Shown here: one piece after another, positions 8,607 through 15,511 of the stretch
Layout of the letters: every line of letters begins with the position of its first letter
How positions within the stretch are numbered: position 1 is the stretch's first letter
Assembly: GCA_963737445.1 (NCBI GenBank)
Contig: CAVTSO010000015.1
Location: 372,001-436,000 of the forward strand
Length of the DNA: 64,000 bases
Direction of reading: 5' to 3'
Source of the DNA: JAICYJ01 sp963737445
Lineage (GTDB): Bacteria; Actinomycetota; Thermoleophilia; Gaiellales; JAICJC01
Position numbers and translations under genes: made by a program
Notes under the pieces: model-generated
The model's input: the letters and a program-made list of their open reading frames with translations, nothing else
Told to the model about the DNA's origin: nothing
Databases searched by the model: none

Positions 8607-8765
8607 CTACATCGCGGCGATAACGCTGTTCAGGGTGTTGCTGATCGTGGTCGACAGCAGACCCAGCGTCACGACCACTGCGATCGTGATCACGCCGAGC
8701 ACAACCGCGTACTCGGCCATGGTCTGGCCGGCCTCTTCGTGCAGCGTCTTCAGCACGTCCGTCAT
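8607..8765 (-). CDS. Flp/Fap-type pilin, class III signal peptide
   Basis: 52-residue prepilin starting MTDVLKTLHEEAG, with GGAGGAGG just upstream of the start. The motif GQTMAEYAVVLGVI is the class III prepilin signature: a prepilin peptidase cuts after Gly and the Glu at +5 supports assembly. One hydrophobic helix and a short tail follow. Flp pilins form adhesive fibres exported by the Tad machinery, but no tadABC, rcpA or TadE-like gene lies in the window, so the export system must be encoded elsewhere or this is an orphan pilin. Its 5' leader contains the three-way-junction structure at 8803-8858. Confidence 0.9.
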   Translation of the reverse strand: MTDVLKTLHEEAGQTMAEYAVVLGVITIAVVVTLGLLSTTISNTLNSVIAAM

Positions 8766-8802
8766 GCTTCCTCCTCCCACGTGAAAAGTGCGGACAATCC
8801 AG

Positions 8803-8858
8803 GTTGCTATCGGCCGGGCCGGCGTCCGGCCCGCCACCCTGTTGGGTGATTCAGCAAC
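8803..8858 (-). promoter_or_regulatory. Three-way-junction leader structure upstream of Flp pilin
   Basis: A closing helix (GTTGCT 8803-8808 with AGCAAC 8853-8858) encloses two perfect hairpins: CGGGCCGG/CCGGCCCG around a 3-base loop (8815-8833) and CACCC/GGGTG around TGTT (8835-8848). On the minus strand it lies 38 bases upstream of the pilin start, within a likely 5' untranslated leader. I do not recognise it as a known riboswitch. Confidence 0.45.
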
Positions 8859-8892
8859 TACTTTGCACGCTCAACCAACCACGGCGGCCCGA

Positions 8893-9059
8893 GATGGTTG
8901 ATTCCATGGGATCCGTGGCTTCTGGGCGAATGACGAGGCGTTCCGGGCGACAGGATCGACCGCAGGGCAGGCTGGTTGAAGCCTGTTCAAGGGCGATCGC
9001 GGCGTCCTGGGGCGGCTCGCACCAGCTCCAGCGCCACGCAGCTCGTGGAATCGATCATC
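8893..9059 (+). ncRNA. Candidate structured RNA element, copy A
   Basis: 167 nt. The first 18 bases (from GATGGTTGATTCCA) pair with the last 18 (to TGGAATCGATCATC), and an inner helix joins 8912-8918 with 9034-9040; an internal hairpin CAGGCT/AGCCTG is at 8968-8985. The ends match copy B at 14005-14159, but the interiors differ. Every end difference keeps pairing if the + strand is transcribed, because the wobbles are G-U there; on the other strand they would be A-C. The end touches the stop codon of the channel-like gene at 9060. Family and function are unknown. Confidence 0.5.
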
Positions 9060-9407
9060 TTAACGATCGTTGCTCTGGAAGAAGCTCGCGATCGCTCCGG
9101 CCGAGCCGGCCACCACGACGACCGCCCACACCTCGAGCAGCACGTCGACCACGCGGCCGGCCGGGGTGACCGGATTCGGTATCTGGGAGGAGACGGTCAA
9201 CAGCTGCACGGTCGAGAAGAAGAGGGCCTGGCCGATCGTGCGGACCTGGCTGCCCGCCGAGTGGCGCTCCAGCATGAACATCGCGACCGCGCCGATCACG
9301 TCGATGATGACCGAGAGCACGAGCACCAGCCCCAGGCGCCCCAGCAGGCGCCGGTGGTGGTCGCCGTAGGAGGTGATCAGTCGCCACTCGTCGCGGATAG
9401 CGCCCAT
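9060..9407 (-). CDS. Small two-helix membrane protein, ion-channel-like
   Basis: 115 residues starting MGAIRDEWRLITSYGD. It has an N-terminal amphipathic stretch, one helix (LGLVLVLSVIIDVIGAVAMF), a re-entrant-looking segment and a second helix (VVDVLLEVWAVVVVAG). The segment LLTVSSQIPNPVTPAGR aligns by eye with the KcsA pore region, TVGYGD replaced by TVSSQI and the following P-V-T-x-x-G-R retained, so it looks like a two-TM potassium-channel relative with an altered selectivity filter. Conduction is doubtful. It lies between rmlA and the RNA-like element. Confidence 0.6.
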   Translation of the reverse strand: MGAIRDEWRLITSYGDHHRRLLGRLGLVLVLSVIIDVIGAVAMFMLERHSAGSQVRTIGQALFFSTVQLLTVSSQIPNPVTPAGRVVDVLLEVWAVVVVAGSAGAIASFFQSNDR

Positions 9408-9451
9408 CGCCGGAACGGTCGCAGACGGGGCGGTCGGATCGGGCCACCCTG

Positions 9452-10189
9452 CTACGACGCGTCGAACGTGACACCCTTCGCCAGCGCGACCAGGATCGAT
9501 GCCTTCAGCTTGCTCGCGGACGTCCCGGCATCCGTCCACCAGCCCCTGAGGATGTCGAACCTCATGGTGCCGGCACGGATGTACGTGTTGTTGACGTCGG
9601 TGATCTCAAGCTCGCCGCGGGCCGAGGGCTGCAGGCCGGCGATGATCGAGAACGCCTCCGCGTCGTACATGTAGCAGCCGGTCACGACCAGATCGCTCTG
9701 CGGGCGCTCCGGCTTCTCCTCGATTTCGATGATCTGCTCACCCCGCACCGTCGCGACGCCGAACCGCCGCGCGTCGTGGGGAGACACGCGCTTGAGCAGG
9801 ATGCGGGCGCCGCCGCCCTGCTGCTGGAAGGTGCGTACGTACGGCGTCAGGTCGTCCTGGAAGATGTTGTCGCCCAGGATCACGACGGCGTCCTCCCCGG
9901 CCAGGTGCGGGCCGGCCCGCGCCAGCGCATCCGCGATCCCACCCTCGCCCTGCTGGACCGCGTACGTGATGCTGGCGCCGAGCTCCGATCCGTCACCGAG
10001 CAGCTCACGGAACTGGCCAATCTCCTGGCCGGTCACGAGCACGATGTCGGTCACGCCGGCGGCGACCAGGCTGCGCAGCGGGAAGTAGACCATCGGCTCG
10101 TCGAACACGTCAAGCAGGTGCTTGTTGACCACGCGTGTCATGGGGCTGAGACGCGTCCCCAGCCCGCCCGCCAGCACGACGCCCTTCAT
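9452..10189 (-). CDS. rmlA: Glucose-1-phosphate thymidylyltransferase, RmlA-like
   Basis: 245 residues. Nucleotidyltransferase fold with the signature LAGGLGTRL, the KH(L) substrate motif after VVNKHLLDVF, and VILGDNIFQDD at the metal site; GWWTDAGTSASKL marks the C-terminus. It makes dTDP-glucose from dTTP and glucose-1-phosphate, the first step of dTDP-L-rhamnose synthesis. At 245 residues it is shorter than the about 290-residue enterobacterial enzyme, as in archaeal and actinobacterial short forms. Last gene of the rmlB-C-D-A operon, overlapping rmlD by four bases. Confidence 0.92.
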   Translation of the reverse strand: MKGVVLAGGLGTRLSPMTRVVNKHLLDVFDEPMVYFPLRSLVAAGVTDIVLVTGQEIGQFRELLGDGSELGASITYAVQQGEGGIADALARAGPHLAGEDAVVILGDNIFQDDLTPYVRTFQQQGGGARILLKRVSPHDARRFGVATVRGEQIIEIEEKPERPQSDLVVTGCYMYDAEAFSIIAGLQPSARGELEITDVNNTYIRAGTMRFDILRGWWTDAGTSASKLKASILVALAKGVTFDAS

Positions 10190-11031
10190 GCCGCGCCCCG
10201 TGCGTAGTTAGACACGGACGTGCGCCAGTCGAACAGCGGCACCCCCAGGCCGCGGGCGCAATCGAGCGACAGCAGCGAGTTGGACGGACGTCGCGCCAGG
10301 ACGGAATCCATGCGACGAACGTACTCCACCGTGCTCACGTGCTCCACCGGGACCGTCAGCCGGGCCGCCGCCAGCGACTGCTCGGCCACCCCCGCCCAGG
10401 AGGTGGGCGGGCCGTCGCCGGTGACGTGCACCAGCCGCGGCGATTCGATCGACAACAGGTGCACGATCGCCCGAGCCACGTCGTCGGCAGCGGTCGGCCG
10501 TCCAACCTGGTCGTCGACGACCGCCAGCGCGCGGCCCGCCGCGGCCGCGCGGAGGATCGTGCGGATGAAGTTGCGGCCGTCGCCGTACACCCACGACGTG
10601 CGGATCACCGTGTTGTCACCCGCCTCCAGCAGGGCGATCTCGCCCGCAAGCTTCGTTCGCCCGTACACGCTCAGCGGCCGCGGCTGATCCGCCTCCGTGT
10701 ACTCGCCTGGCGCGGTTCCGTCGAACACGTAGTCGGTGGACACCCCGATCACGCGGGTACCGGCCGCGCGGGCCGCGGCGGCGACGTTCCGGCTGCCGGC
10801 GCCGTTCACCTCCTCCGCGAGGCGCGGCTCCCGTTCGCACCGATCGACGTCGGTCATGGCCGCGAGGTGCACGACCACGTCCACGCCGGCGATCGCATCG
10901 TTCGCCCGGGCCTGGTCGGTCACGTCCAGCTCGTCACGCGTGGCGTAGCGGGCGGTGGGCAGCAGCGGTCGCAGGGCTCGGCCGACCTGGCCGTCGCCTC
11001 CGGTCACGAGAACGACGGGAGTTCCGACCAT
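10186..11031 (-). CDS. rmlD: dTDP-4-dehydrorhamnose reductase
   Basis: 281 residues from ATG 11031 (MVGTPVVLVTGGDGQVG). The Rossmann motif GGDGQVGRAL, STDYVFDG, and the catalytic Tyr-Lys pair in VYGRTK define RmlD, the NAD(P)H-dependent final enzyme that gives dTDP-L-rhamnose. It overlaps rmlC by 28 bases. In actinobacteria rhamnose can enter cell-wall linkers or secreted polysaccharide; here the exopolysaccharide operon at 23-34 kb is a natural consumer. Confidence 0.93.
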   Translation of the reverse strand: MVGTPVVLVTGGDGQVGRALRPLLPTARYATRDELDVTDQARANDAIAGVDVVVHLAAMTDVDRCEREPRLAEEVNGAGSRNVAAAARAAGTRVIGVSTDYVFDGTAPGEYTEADQPRPLSVYGRTKLAGEIALLEAGDNTVIRTSWVYGDGRNFIRTILRAAAAGRALAVVDDQVGRPTAADDVARAIVHLLSIESPRLVHVTGDGPPTSWAGVAEQSLAAARLTVPVEHVSTVEYVRRMDSVLARRPSNSLLSLDCARGLGVPLFDWRTSVSNYARGAA

Positions 11032-11507
11032 TGCAGCTCGGGGTTGGTGCGATCGCGTTCGCTCAGTACCGGATCGCGTACGCGCCACGCGATGCCGAGC
11101 TCCGGGTCATTCCATGCCACGCCGTGCTCGTCATCCGGGTCGTACGTCCGGGTCACGGCGTACAGCATGTCCACGTCTTCGACCGCGAGGTATCCGTGCG
11201 CGACACCGGGAGGTATGTAGACGGTCGTGGCCGAGCCGCCCGCAAGGTCGAACACCTCGACATGTGCACGATCGCCGCGGAGGTCGGCCAGGGCCACCTG
11301 CGCCAGGCCTCGCACGATGTACCACAGGTCGGCCTGGTGTTGATGGTAGTGGAGCCCGCGCAACACGTTCGCCCGCGAGAACGAGTGGTTGAACTGGACG
11401 AACGCGTCCGGGTACTCATCGGAGCGGAACAGCTCCAGGAAGTCTCCGCGCTGGTCCGGCCAGGTGCGCCGATGTGACACAACCACGCCCGGGATATCAA
11501 TCGTCAC
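11004..11507 (-). CDS. rmlC: dTDP-4-dehydrorhamnose 3,5-epimerase
   Basis: 167 residues from GTG 11507 (VTIDIPGVVVSHRR), chosen because upstream sequence is the 3' end of rmlB (11-base overlap). The cupin fold shows QFNHSFSRANVLRGLHYH with the catalytic His, then FDLAGGSATTVYIPPGVAHGY with the conserved beta-barrel residues. It epimerises dTDP-4-keto-6-deoxyglucose at C3 and C5. Confidence 0.93.
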   Translation of the reverse strand: MTIDIPGVVVSHRRTWPDQRGDFLELFRSDEYPDAFVQFNHSFSRANVLRGLHYHQHQADLWYIVRGLAQVALADLRGDRAHVEVFDLAGGSATTVYIPPGVAHGYLAVEDVDMLYAVTRTYDPDDEHGVAWNDPELGIAWRVRDPVLSERDRTNPELQWSELPSFS

Positions 11508-12489
11508 GGTAGATCGCCTCCGCCTCCGGCACCAGCTCCGCCCACCACTCCTGATGGTCTCGATACCAGCCGACGGTGTGCTCGAGAGCAACTTCGAATT
11601 CGTGGCGGCACGACCAGCCCAGCGATCGTACTCGTGATGAATCGATCGCGTAGCGAACGTCGTGGTCAGGACGGTCGTAGTCTGACAGGACAACAGCGTC
11701 GTCCTCCCGCCCAGCGGCCGCAGCCACCAGGCGGGCCACGTCGAGATTGGAGCGCTGCGGGCCTTCCGGGGAGATGTTGTACGCCTCCCCGCGCTCCCCG
11801 CGCTCGATCAGCACGTCCAGCGCAGCGCACAGATCCTCCACGTGCATCCAGTCCCTGACCTGTCCGCCTCCGCCCCACACCGGCAGCGAGCGGCCCCGCA
11901 GCGCGCGCACCGTCCAGCGCGGAATCGCCTTCTCCGGGTGCTGCCACTGACCGAAGCAGTTCGTGGGACGGGCCACGATCACCCCCTGCCGGTGCGACCG
12001 GGAGAGCGCGAGATCGTCGGCGAGCGCCTTGCTGCGGGCGTAGGCGCTCGTCGCCGCGCCCTCCCCCTCCAGCTTGTCCTGCTCGTGGAACGGCTGGGCG
12101 GTGCAGGGCCCGTAGACCTCGTCGGTGGAGACGTGCACGACCAGCTCCGTCCCCGCCTGCTCGGCGGCGTCGAGCACTCGCCGGGTGCCCTCGACGTTCG
12201 TGTGGAAGAAGCGGTCCGGCGACGACTCGCTCCTGGTCACGTGCGATTCGGCGGCGAAGTGCACGATCACGGTCGGCCGGCTCCGAACGACGATATCGGT
12301 GAACGCCTGATCGGCGACGTCGGCGCGGATCGTGTCGACCGCTTCGGCGACGCCGGCCAGCCGCCGCGGGTCGCCCGCGTAGGTGCACACGTCCACGTTC
12401 ACCACGTCCCCGCCCCGGGCGGCGGCACGCCGTATGAACTCTGACCCGATGAACCCCAGGCCGCCGGACACAAGGAGCCGCGAAGGCAC
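11497..12489 (-). CDS. rmlB: dTDP-glucose 4,6-dehydratase
   Basis: 330 residues from GTG 12489. Extended SDR: NAD motif GGLGFIGSEF, the catalytic region HVSTDEVYGP (Thr-Asp-Glu), YARSK Tyr-Lys pair, and RPTNCFGQWQHPEKAIP typical of RmlB. It oxidises and dehydrates dTDP-glucose to the 4-keto-6-deoxy sugar. First gene of the rhamnose operon. A TATACT -10 box at 12501-12506 lies eleven bases before the start, implying an almost leaderless transcript. Confidence 0.94.
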   Translation of the reverse strand: MPSRLLVSGGLGFIGSEFIRRAAARGGDVVNVDVCTYAGDPRRLAGVAEAVDTIRADVADQAFTDIVVRSRPTVIVHFAAESHVTRSESSPDRFFHTNVEGTRRVLDAAEQAGTELVVHVSTDEVYGPCTAQPFHEQDKLEGEGAATSAYARSKALADDLALSRSHRQGVIVARPTNCFGQWQHPEKAIPRWTVRALRGRSLPVWGGGGQVRDWMHVEDLCAALDVLIERGERGEAYNISPEGPQRSNLDVARLVAAAAGREDDAVVLSDYDRPDHDVRYAIDSSRVRSLGWSCRHEFEVALEHTVGWYRDHQEWWAELVPEAEAIYRDD

Positions 12490-12500
12490 GATGGAAGGCG

Positions 12501-12506
12501 AGTATA
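12501..12506 (-). promoter_or_regulatory. -10 box of the rml operon promoter
   Basis: TATACT on the minus strand, one base from the TATAAT consensus and rare in such GC-rich DNA. No good -35 lies 17 bases upstream (GTTCCC). The predicted start point falls only a few bases before the rmlB GTG. Confidence 0.5.
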
Positions 12507-12558
12507 TCGACCGGCCACCGGGCGGGAACCATCACCGCGCCGAGGGCGTCCAAGTGGC

Positions 12559-13062
12559 ATGCGAATCGCCGTTGCCACGTTGCTGCTCGGGTTCCTGGTC
12601 GCCGACTGCTCAGGCGGGCAGATCGACGTCACATCGGATGGGCCCGGCCCGCCAACGCCGAAGACGTCGGTGATATTGAGTGGCCCGATCGGCAACGTGG
12701 TGGCAACGCGGAGCAAGGCGCTCGCGCAGTGTCCTTCGGCGTCGAGGACGTGCCGTGCGGTCAAGATCCGCCACGTCGCTCCGGCCGGCTGGGCGACGGT
12801 GGTCGATCGTCATCTCACCTGCTCGCCCGACGAGGGGAGCTACAAGAACAACCATGCCGCCTGCCGGGCGCTCACCACCCTGATCGACGGCCTACGTGCC
12901 CACCGGGTTCAGGTGTGCATGTGCCCGCTGCTGGTCGGCCCCGGGTTCACGATCGAGGGCCGGTACGAGTCGAAGGACGTACGCCTGCACTTCACCGCGT
13001 GCTCCCTGTGTGGTGCTCCCAAGCGCGTCGGCGCGGCGTCCGGAGTCCTGTTTCCAACCTAG
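12559..13062 (+). CDS. Secreted subtilisin-inhibitor-like (SSI-like) protein
   Basis: 167 residues. An N-terminal hydrophobic signal (MRIAVATLLLGFLVADCSGG) lacks a strict lipobox because Asp precedes Cys. The body has eight further Cys, and the pattern LTCSPDEGSYKNNHAACRALTTLI recalls the LTCxPxGG...AC..L core of Streptomyces subtilisin inhibitor proteins, with a final beta-strand and Cys (VRLHFTACSLCG) as in that fold. If correct it is a secreted protease inhibitor; the reactive-site loop is not obvious, so the family is tentative. Divergent from rmlB by 69 bases; its stop overlaps the convergent ARPP-1-type gene by four bases. Confidence 0.5.
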   Translation: MRIAVATLLLGFLVADCSGGQIDVTSDGPGPPTPKTSVILSGPIGNVVATRSKALAQCPSASRTCRAVKIRHVAPAGWATVVDRHLTCSPDEGSYKNNHAACRALTTLIDGLRAHRVQVCMCPLLVGPGFTIEGRYESKDVRLHFTACSLCGAPKRVGAASGVLFPT

Positions 13063-13937
13063 CCGTAGGCCGAGATCTGCACCAATTCGCCGTCGACTGC
13101 GAGGCCGGTTGCGATCGCGCCCTTGCCCTCGATCCGGACGTCCTCGCCCAGTGCCACGCTCGGCCCGCGCTTGGCCCGGCAGCGACCGAGGGTGGCCAGC
13201 ACCTGTTCGGCGGACACCGTCTCGCCGGCGGTCTCGAGCGCGTCGTAGACGTAGCCGGCCACGAGCTTCGGGTAGACCCGCTCGAACACGGCCGGGCGGG
13301 AGACCGCGTCCAGGCACCAGCCGCGGCCGGCGATCGACGCGACCATGCCGCACTGGCCCGGCTCGACGGCAAAGCGCTCGGACAGGCTGCGGATGTCGGC
13401 AGCGCGGGCCTCGAAGCCGTCGCTGTTGGCGGCGGTCGGCGAGACCGCGCCCACCCGGTCGAGCTGGGCGTCGACGGTCGCCCAGACGGTGTGCTGAGCG
13501 GCGCCGAGGGCGAGCGCGTCGGTGCGAAGCGACGCGGCCTTGTGTCGCCGCAGCTCGGGGCCGGCCACGTGCCCGGCCGACCGGAAGCTGCGATCCCGCC
13601 ACGACCAGCGGCCGCGCTCCACGCAGGAGACGGGGATGCGGGCCGCGGAGCCCGCACCCAGCAGCACCGAGACGTTCAGGATCCGGTTCTGCTTGGCGCC
13701 GGCCAGCTCCTCGCCGTCGTAGAGCAGCACGCCGCGGTCGAGCGGGTTTCGCACCGCGAGCTCGCCCACGTCGCCGGCCTCGTGCACTTCGCTGATGTCC
13801 AGGCCGCCGGCCAGCGCCTCGTCCAGCGAGACGTAGTCGCAGACGGGATCGTGCAGCGGAAACAGCGGCGTCATGGTGATGCCGCCGGCCTGCTGCGGCT
13901 GGCCCAGCTGGAAAGGAAGATCGAGCGTGGTGGTCAT
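13059..13937 (-). CDS. ARPP-1-type domain protein
   Basis: 292 residues from ATG 13937 (MTTTLDLPFQLGQPQQ) behind a GAGGAGG ribosome site. The long beta-rich region with SEVHEAGDVGELAVRN, GVLLYDGEELAGAKQNRILN and ARIPVSCVERGRW matches the ARPP-1 (ARG and Rhodanese-Phosphatase-superfamily-associated Protein) domain family, single-domain form. The biochemical role is unknown. Its leader contains a near-perfect hairpin at 13951-13982. Confidence 0.72.
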   Translation of the reverse strand: MTTTLDLPFQLGQPQQAGGITMTPLFPLHDPVCDYVSLDEALAGGLDISEVHEAGDVGELAVRNPLDRGVLLYDGEELAGAKQNRILNVSVLLGAGSAARIPVSCVERGRWSWRDRSFRSAGHVAGPELRRHKAASLRTDALALGAAQHTVWATVDAQLDRVGAVSPTAANSDGFEARAADIRSLSERFAVEPGQCGMVASIAGRGWCLDAVSRPAVFERVYPKLVAGYVYDALETAGETVSAEQVLATLGRCRAKRGPSVALGEDVRIEGKGAIATGLAVDGELVQISAYG

Positions 13938-13950
13938 CGGGGCCTCCTCC

Positions 13951-13982
13951 GACGGGAACGTTTTCGAGATGAACGTCCCGTC
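13951..13982 (-). promoter_or_regulatory. Hairpin in leader of the ARPP-1-type gene
   Basis: Arms GACGGGAACGTT (13951-13962) and AACGTCCCGTC (13972-13982) pair with a single bulged base, loop about nine. It starts 14 bases before the ATG on the minus strand, close to the ribosome site, so it could modulate translation or be an operator. Confidence 0.35.
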
Positions 13983-14004
13983 CGGCGGCGGAGGTCTTAC
14001 ACCG

Positions 14005-14159
14005 GATGGTTGATTCCACGGGATGCGTGGATGCTGAGCGCAGGATGGGGCGCGTCGGACGTCGGGAAGCTGCAGGCCACCGGCTTGCGCCGGTCGGGAG
14101 CGATCTGCGATGACGCAGATCGCGGACGGAGCGCCGCGCAACTCGTGGAGTCAACCATC
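14005..14159 (+). ncRNA. Candidate structured RNA element, copy B
   Basis: 155 nt sharing conserved, mutually complementary ends with copy A (8893-9059). The outer helix pairs 14005-14022 with 14142-14159, and an inner helix pairs TGCGTGG (14024-14030) with CCGCGCA (14134-14140). Interior hairpins are CCGGC/GCCGG near 14080-14093 and the perfect GCGATCTGCG/CGCAGATCGC with loop ATGA (14100-14123). It ends eleven bases before the start of the FAD oxidoreductase gene, so it may be its leader or an independent RNA. Confidence 0.5.
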
Positions 14160-14170
14160 TATACGATGAC

Positions 14171-15511
14171 GTGGTGCTGGACGCGGTCATCGTGGGCGGA
14201 GGGATTGCCGGGCTGGCGTCGGCCTGGGATCTGCGGAACCGCGACATCCTCGTGCTCGAGGCAAGCGACCGGCTGGGCGGCAGGATCCGCTCGGAGGCGC
14301 GCGATCCCTACTGGCTGAACCTGGGCGCGCACGTGTTCTCGGGGCCGGGGTCGGCGACGGCGCGGCTGTGCGCCGACGTGGGCGTCGAGGTGGCGTCGGT
14401 GCCCGGGCAGCTGGCGGCGGTGGAGCTGAACGGACGGCTGGTGGTGGGGGGACGGCCGGAGCTGTACCCGCTGCGGCTGCCGCTGACCGCGTCGGAGCGA
14501 GTGGCCCTGTCGAAGGCGGGCGCACGGCTGCGGCTGGCGGTGGCGCGCTACAGGAATGCGGCTGCGCCGCGCGAGGGCGAGTCGGCGCCGCAGGCGCGCC
14601 GGCGGCTGCTGGAGTTCGGGGACGAGCAGACGTTCGCGGAGTGGCTGGGGCCGATGCCGGGCGACGCGGACGCGCTGTTTCGGGCGACGGTGATCCGCTC
14701 GACGGCGGAGCCGGAGGAGATCTCGGCCGGGCAGGGGATCGGCTACTTCGCGCTGGTGTGGGCGGCCGGCGGCGGCCTGTCGCGCAACATCGTGGGCGGA
14801 GCCGGGCTGCTGGTGGACGGGATCGTGGCGGAGCTGGGAGACAAGGTGGTGACGGGCTGCGAGGTGACGGAGGTGGCGCCGGGCGCAGACGCGGTCACGG
14901 TCACCTACACGCGGGACGAGGTGGCCGATCAGGTGACGGCCCGGCGGGTGGTGGTGGCGACCAGGGCGTTCGAGGCGGCGGCGATCGTGCGCGGGCTGCC
15001 CGACGACACGCAGTGCGCGCTGGAGGCGATCCCGTACGGGCCCACGGTGGTGATGGCGGTGCTGACCGACGAGCGAGGGCCGATGCCCTGGGACCGCATC
15101 TACGCGCTGGCGACGCCGAAGCGCTCGTTCAACATGCTGTTCAACATCGCGAACGTGGCGCACGCGCGGCCGGGACACCGGCGTTCGGGCGGCAGCCTGA
15201 TGATGTACCGCTCGGCGCACGGCGCGGTGCCGCTGCTGGAGCTGCCAGGAGGCGAGGTGGAGCGGGCGTTCCTGGACGACCTGTATGCGATCTTCCCGCA
15301 GGCGCGCGGGCACGTGCGCGAGACTCAGCTCTTGAAGCTGCCGCGGATGCTGCCCTACCCGGCGCCGGGGCGGGCTGCGCTGCAGCCGGCGCTCGACCGG
15401 CCGCTGGGGCCGGTGCACCTGGCCGGCGACTACCTGGGCGGGGTCTACTCGGACACGGCGATCGCGAGCGGGCAGGAGGCGGCGCTCGCGATCAGGCGCA
15501 GCCTGGCCTGA
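14171..15511 (+). CDS. FAD-dependent oxidoreductase, protoporphyrinogen-oxidase/amine-oxidase type
   Basis: 446 residues from GTG 14171 (GTG 14174 also possible). The dinucleotide motif VIVGGGIAGLASAWDL and LEASDRLGGRIRSE define the flavin amine oxidase/HemY superfamily, and the C-terminal GPVHLAGDYLGGVYSDTAIASGQEAA is the FAD-closing motif. HemY and NAD(P)-binding phytoene-type enzymes share this layout; no haem genes are nearby, so the substrate is open. The start follows RNA-like element B by eleven bases, and TATACG at 14160-14165 could equally be the -10 of a leaderless promoter. Confidence 0.85.
   Translation: MVLDAVIVGGGIAGLASAWDLRNRDILVLEASDRLGGRIRSEARDPYWLNLGAHVFSGPGSATARLCADVGVEVASVPGQLAAVELNGRLVVGGRPELYPLRLPLTASERVALSKAGARLRLAVARYRNAAAPREGESAPQARRRLLEFGDEQTFAEWLGPMPGDADALFRATVIRSTAEPEEISAGQGIGYFALVWAAGGGLSRNIVGGAGLLVDGIVAELGDKVVTGCEVTEVAPGADAVTVTYTRDEVADQVTARRVVVATRAFEAAAIVRGLPDDTQCALEAIPYGPTVVMAVLTDERGPMPWDRIYALATPKRSFNMLFNIANVAHARPGHRRSGGSLMMYRSAHGAVPLLELPGGEVERAFLDDLYAIFPQARGHVRETQLLKLPRMLPYPAPGRAALQPALDRPLGPVHLAGDYLGGVYSDTAIASGQEAALAIRRSLA

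Noticed and set aside
8893..9059. Element A as a miniature inverted-repeat transposon
   Set aside because: No flanking duplication, and the interior is unrelated to element B although the ends covary; a structured RNA fits better, without excluding the other reading.
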